Shown in pieces: positions 60,287-60,620 of a DNA stretch of 60,620 bases. Under the pieces are notes generated by a model, which was not told where the DNA came from, did no database searches, and saw only the letters and a list, made by a program, of their open reading frames with translations. The stretch covers positions 1-60,620 of the forward strand of contig NZ_CAFK01000092.1 in NCBI RefSeq assembly GCF_000239815.1, read 5' to 3'. The stretch's first letter is position 1, and every line of letters starts with the position of its first letter. The position numbers were made by a program, and so were the translations under genes. This DNA comes from Bradyrhizobium sp. STM 3843. Lineage in GTDB: Bacteria > Pseudomonadota > Alphaproteobacteria > Rhizobiales > Xanthobacteraceae.

Positions 60287-60620
60287 TCAGCCCGGCGGCG
60301 TGGACGGATAGGTGGTGAAGTCGATCTTGAACATGCCCGGATCGAGCTTCTTGGTCGCGTCGAGATTGTAGACCGCAACGGTGGTGTCGTAGCCCTGCGG
60401 GTCAGTGACGGTCCACTGCTTCAACTGGCCGTCCTTGGCGCCGATCATCAGCAGCAGCCGGCTGGTCCCGATCAGCGCCTGCTTCTCCTCGATCGTGATG
60501 CTGATGTACATGTCGTCGGCCGAGACCGCGATCACGTTGGTGTCCTTCAACAGGTCGATGCGATCAGAGAGCAGATAGCGCAGCGGCGTCTGCGACAGCG
60601 GATAGACGTCCTGGGTTGCG
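60287..60620 (-). CDS. lolA: LolA-like outer-membrane lipoprotein carrier, 3' part only
   Basis: This reading frame stays open to the window edge, so only the C-terminal 110 residues are visible. They include YPLSQTPLRYLLSDRI, LKQWTVTDPQGYDTTVAVYN and the terminal FKIDFTTYPSTPPG, which match the C-terminal half of LolA, the periplasmic carrier that takes lipoproteins from LolCDE to LolB. The true start lies beyond position 60620. xthA begins about 150 bases downstream on the same strand. Confidence 0.83.
   Translation of the reverse strand, partial: ATQDVYPLSQTPLRYLLSDRIDLLKDTNVIAVSADDMYISITIEEKQALIGTSRLLLMIGAKDGQLKQWTVTDPQGYDTTVAVYNLDATKKLDPGMFKIDFTTYPSTPPG

Overview
The window looks like a chromosomal segment from a high-GC alphaproteobacterium, most likely Bradyrhizobium or a close relative in the Nitrobacteraceae. 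The evidence is the conserved gene order around a putative origin (dnaQ-coaE-maf-ppsR / hemJ-rho-mnmE-mnmG-rsmG-parA-parB-holA-lptE-leuS), GANTC sites clustered at that origin, the hisB-DUF2628-hisH-hisA-hisF-hisE-coaA operon, and intergenic inverted repeats of the type common in bradyrhizobial genomes. No rRNA, tRNA, CRISPR, transposase or phage gene was recognised.

Layout. 1-2.3 kb: rsmI-yraN-gshB. 2.3-10.3 kb: a DUF2336 protein, a GGDEF-EAL protein, a YifB/ComM ATPase, a small secreted-protein gene that appears frameshifted, and a hybrid histidine kinase. 10.3-15.1 kb: leftward histidine operon ending in coaA; hslVU diverges from it. 17.2-18.65 kb: an unrecognised membrane-protein gene enclosed by two unrelated intergenic repeat elements. 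18.65-25.45 kb: Smr, MltA, Tim44-like protein, SecB, DnaQ, CoaE, Maf and PpsR. 25.45-25.86 kb: probable oriC, with DnaA boxes, an AT-rich tract and six GANTC sites. The nearest genes on both sides are transcribed away from it. 25.9-38.3 kb: hemJ, rho, mnmE, mnmG, rsmG, parA, parB, then leftward holA, lptE and leuS. Five near-identical parS sites lie at 29.3-31.4 kb, 3.5 to 5.6 kb from the putative origin.

38.5-44.2 kb: two convergent diguanylate cyclases, a YggS protein, an L,D-transpeptidase, an OmpR-type response regulator and a stand-alone cyclic-nucleotide-binding protein. 44.2-59.3 kb is the more accessory part. It holds an RND metal-efflux operon (adaptor, pump, DUF3240), a TPR protein, and an apparent 8-kb leftward operon coding for an AI-2E-family permease, an ABC ATPase, an FtsX-type permease, a membrane-fusion protein and a P-type cation ATPase. 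A divergent cytochrome b561-type gene follows. FNR/FixK-type dyads (TTGA-N6-TCAA) lie upstream of the RND operon and in the divergent promoter between the 8-kb operon and the cytochrome gene. This suggests the envelope-transport genes here form a low-oxygen-responsive set, which is the least conventional feature of the window. 59.3-60.6 kb: xthA and the 3' part of a lolA-like gene that runs off the end.

Most of the window is housekeeping: translation and tRNA modification, replication and segregation, protein export and turnover, and histidine synthesis. All assignments come from reading translations and motifs by eye; no database search was run.
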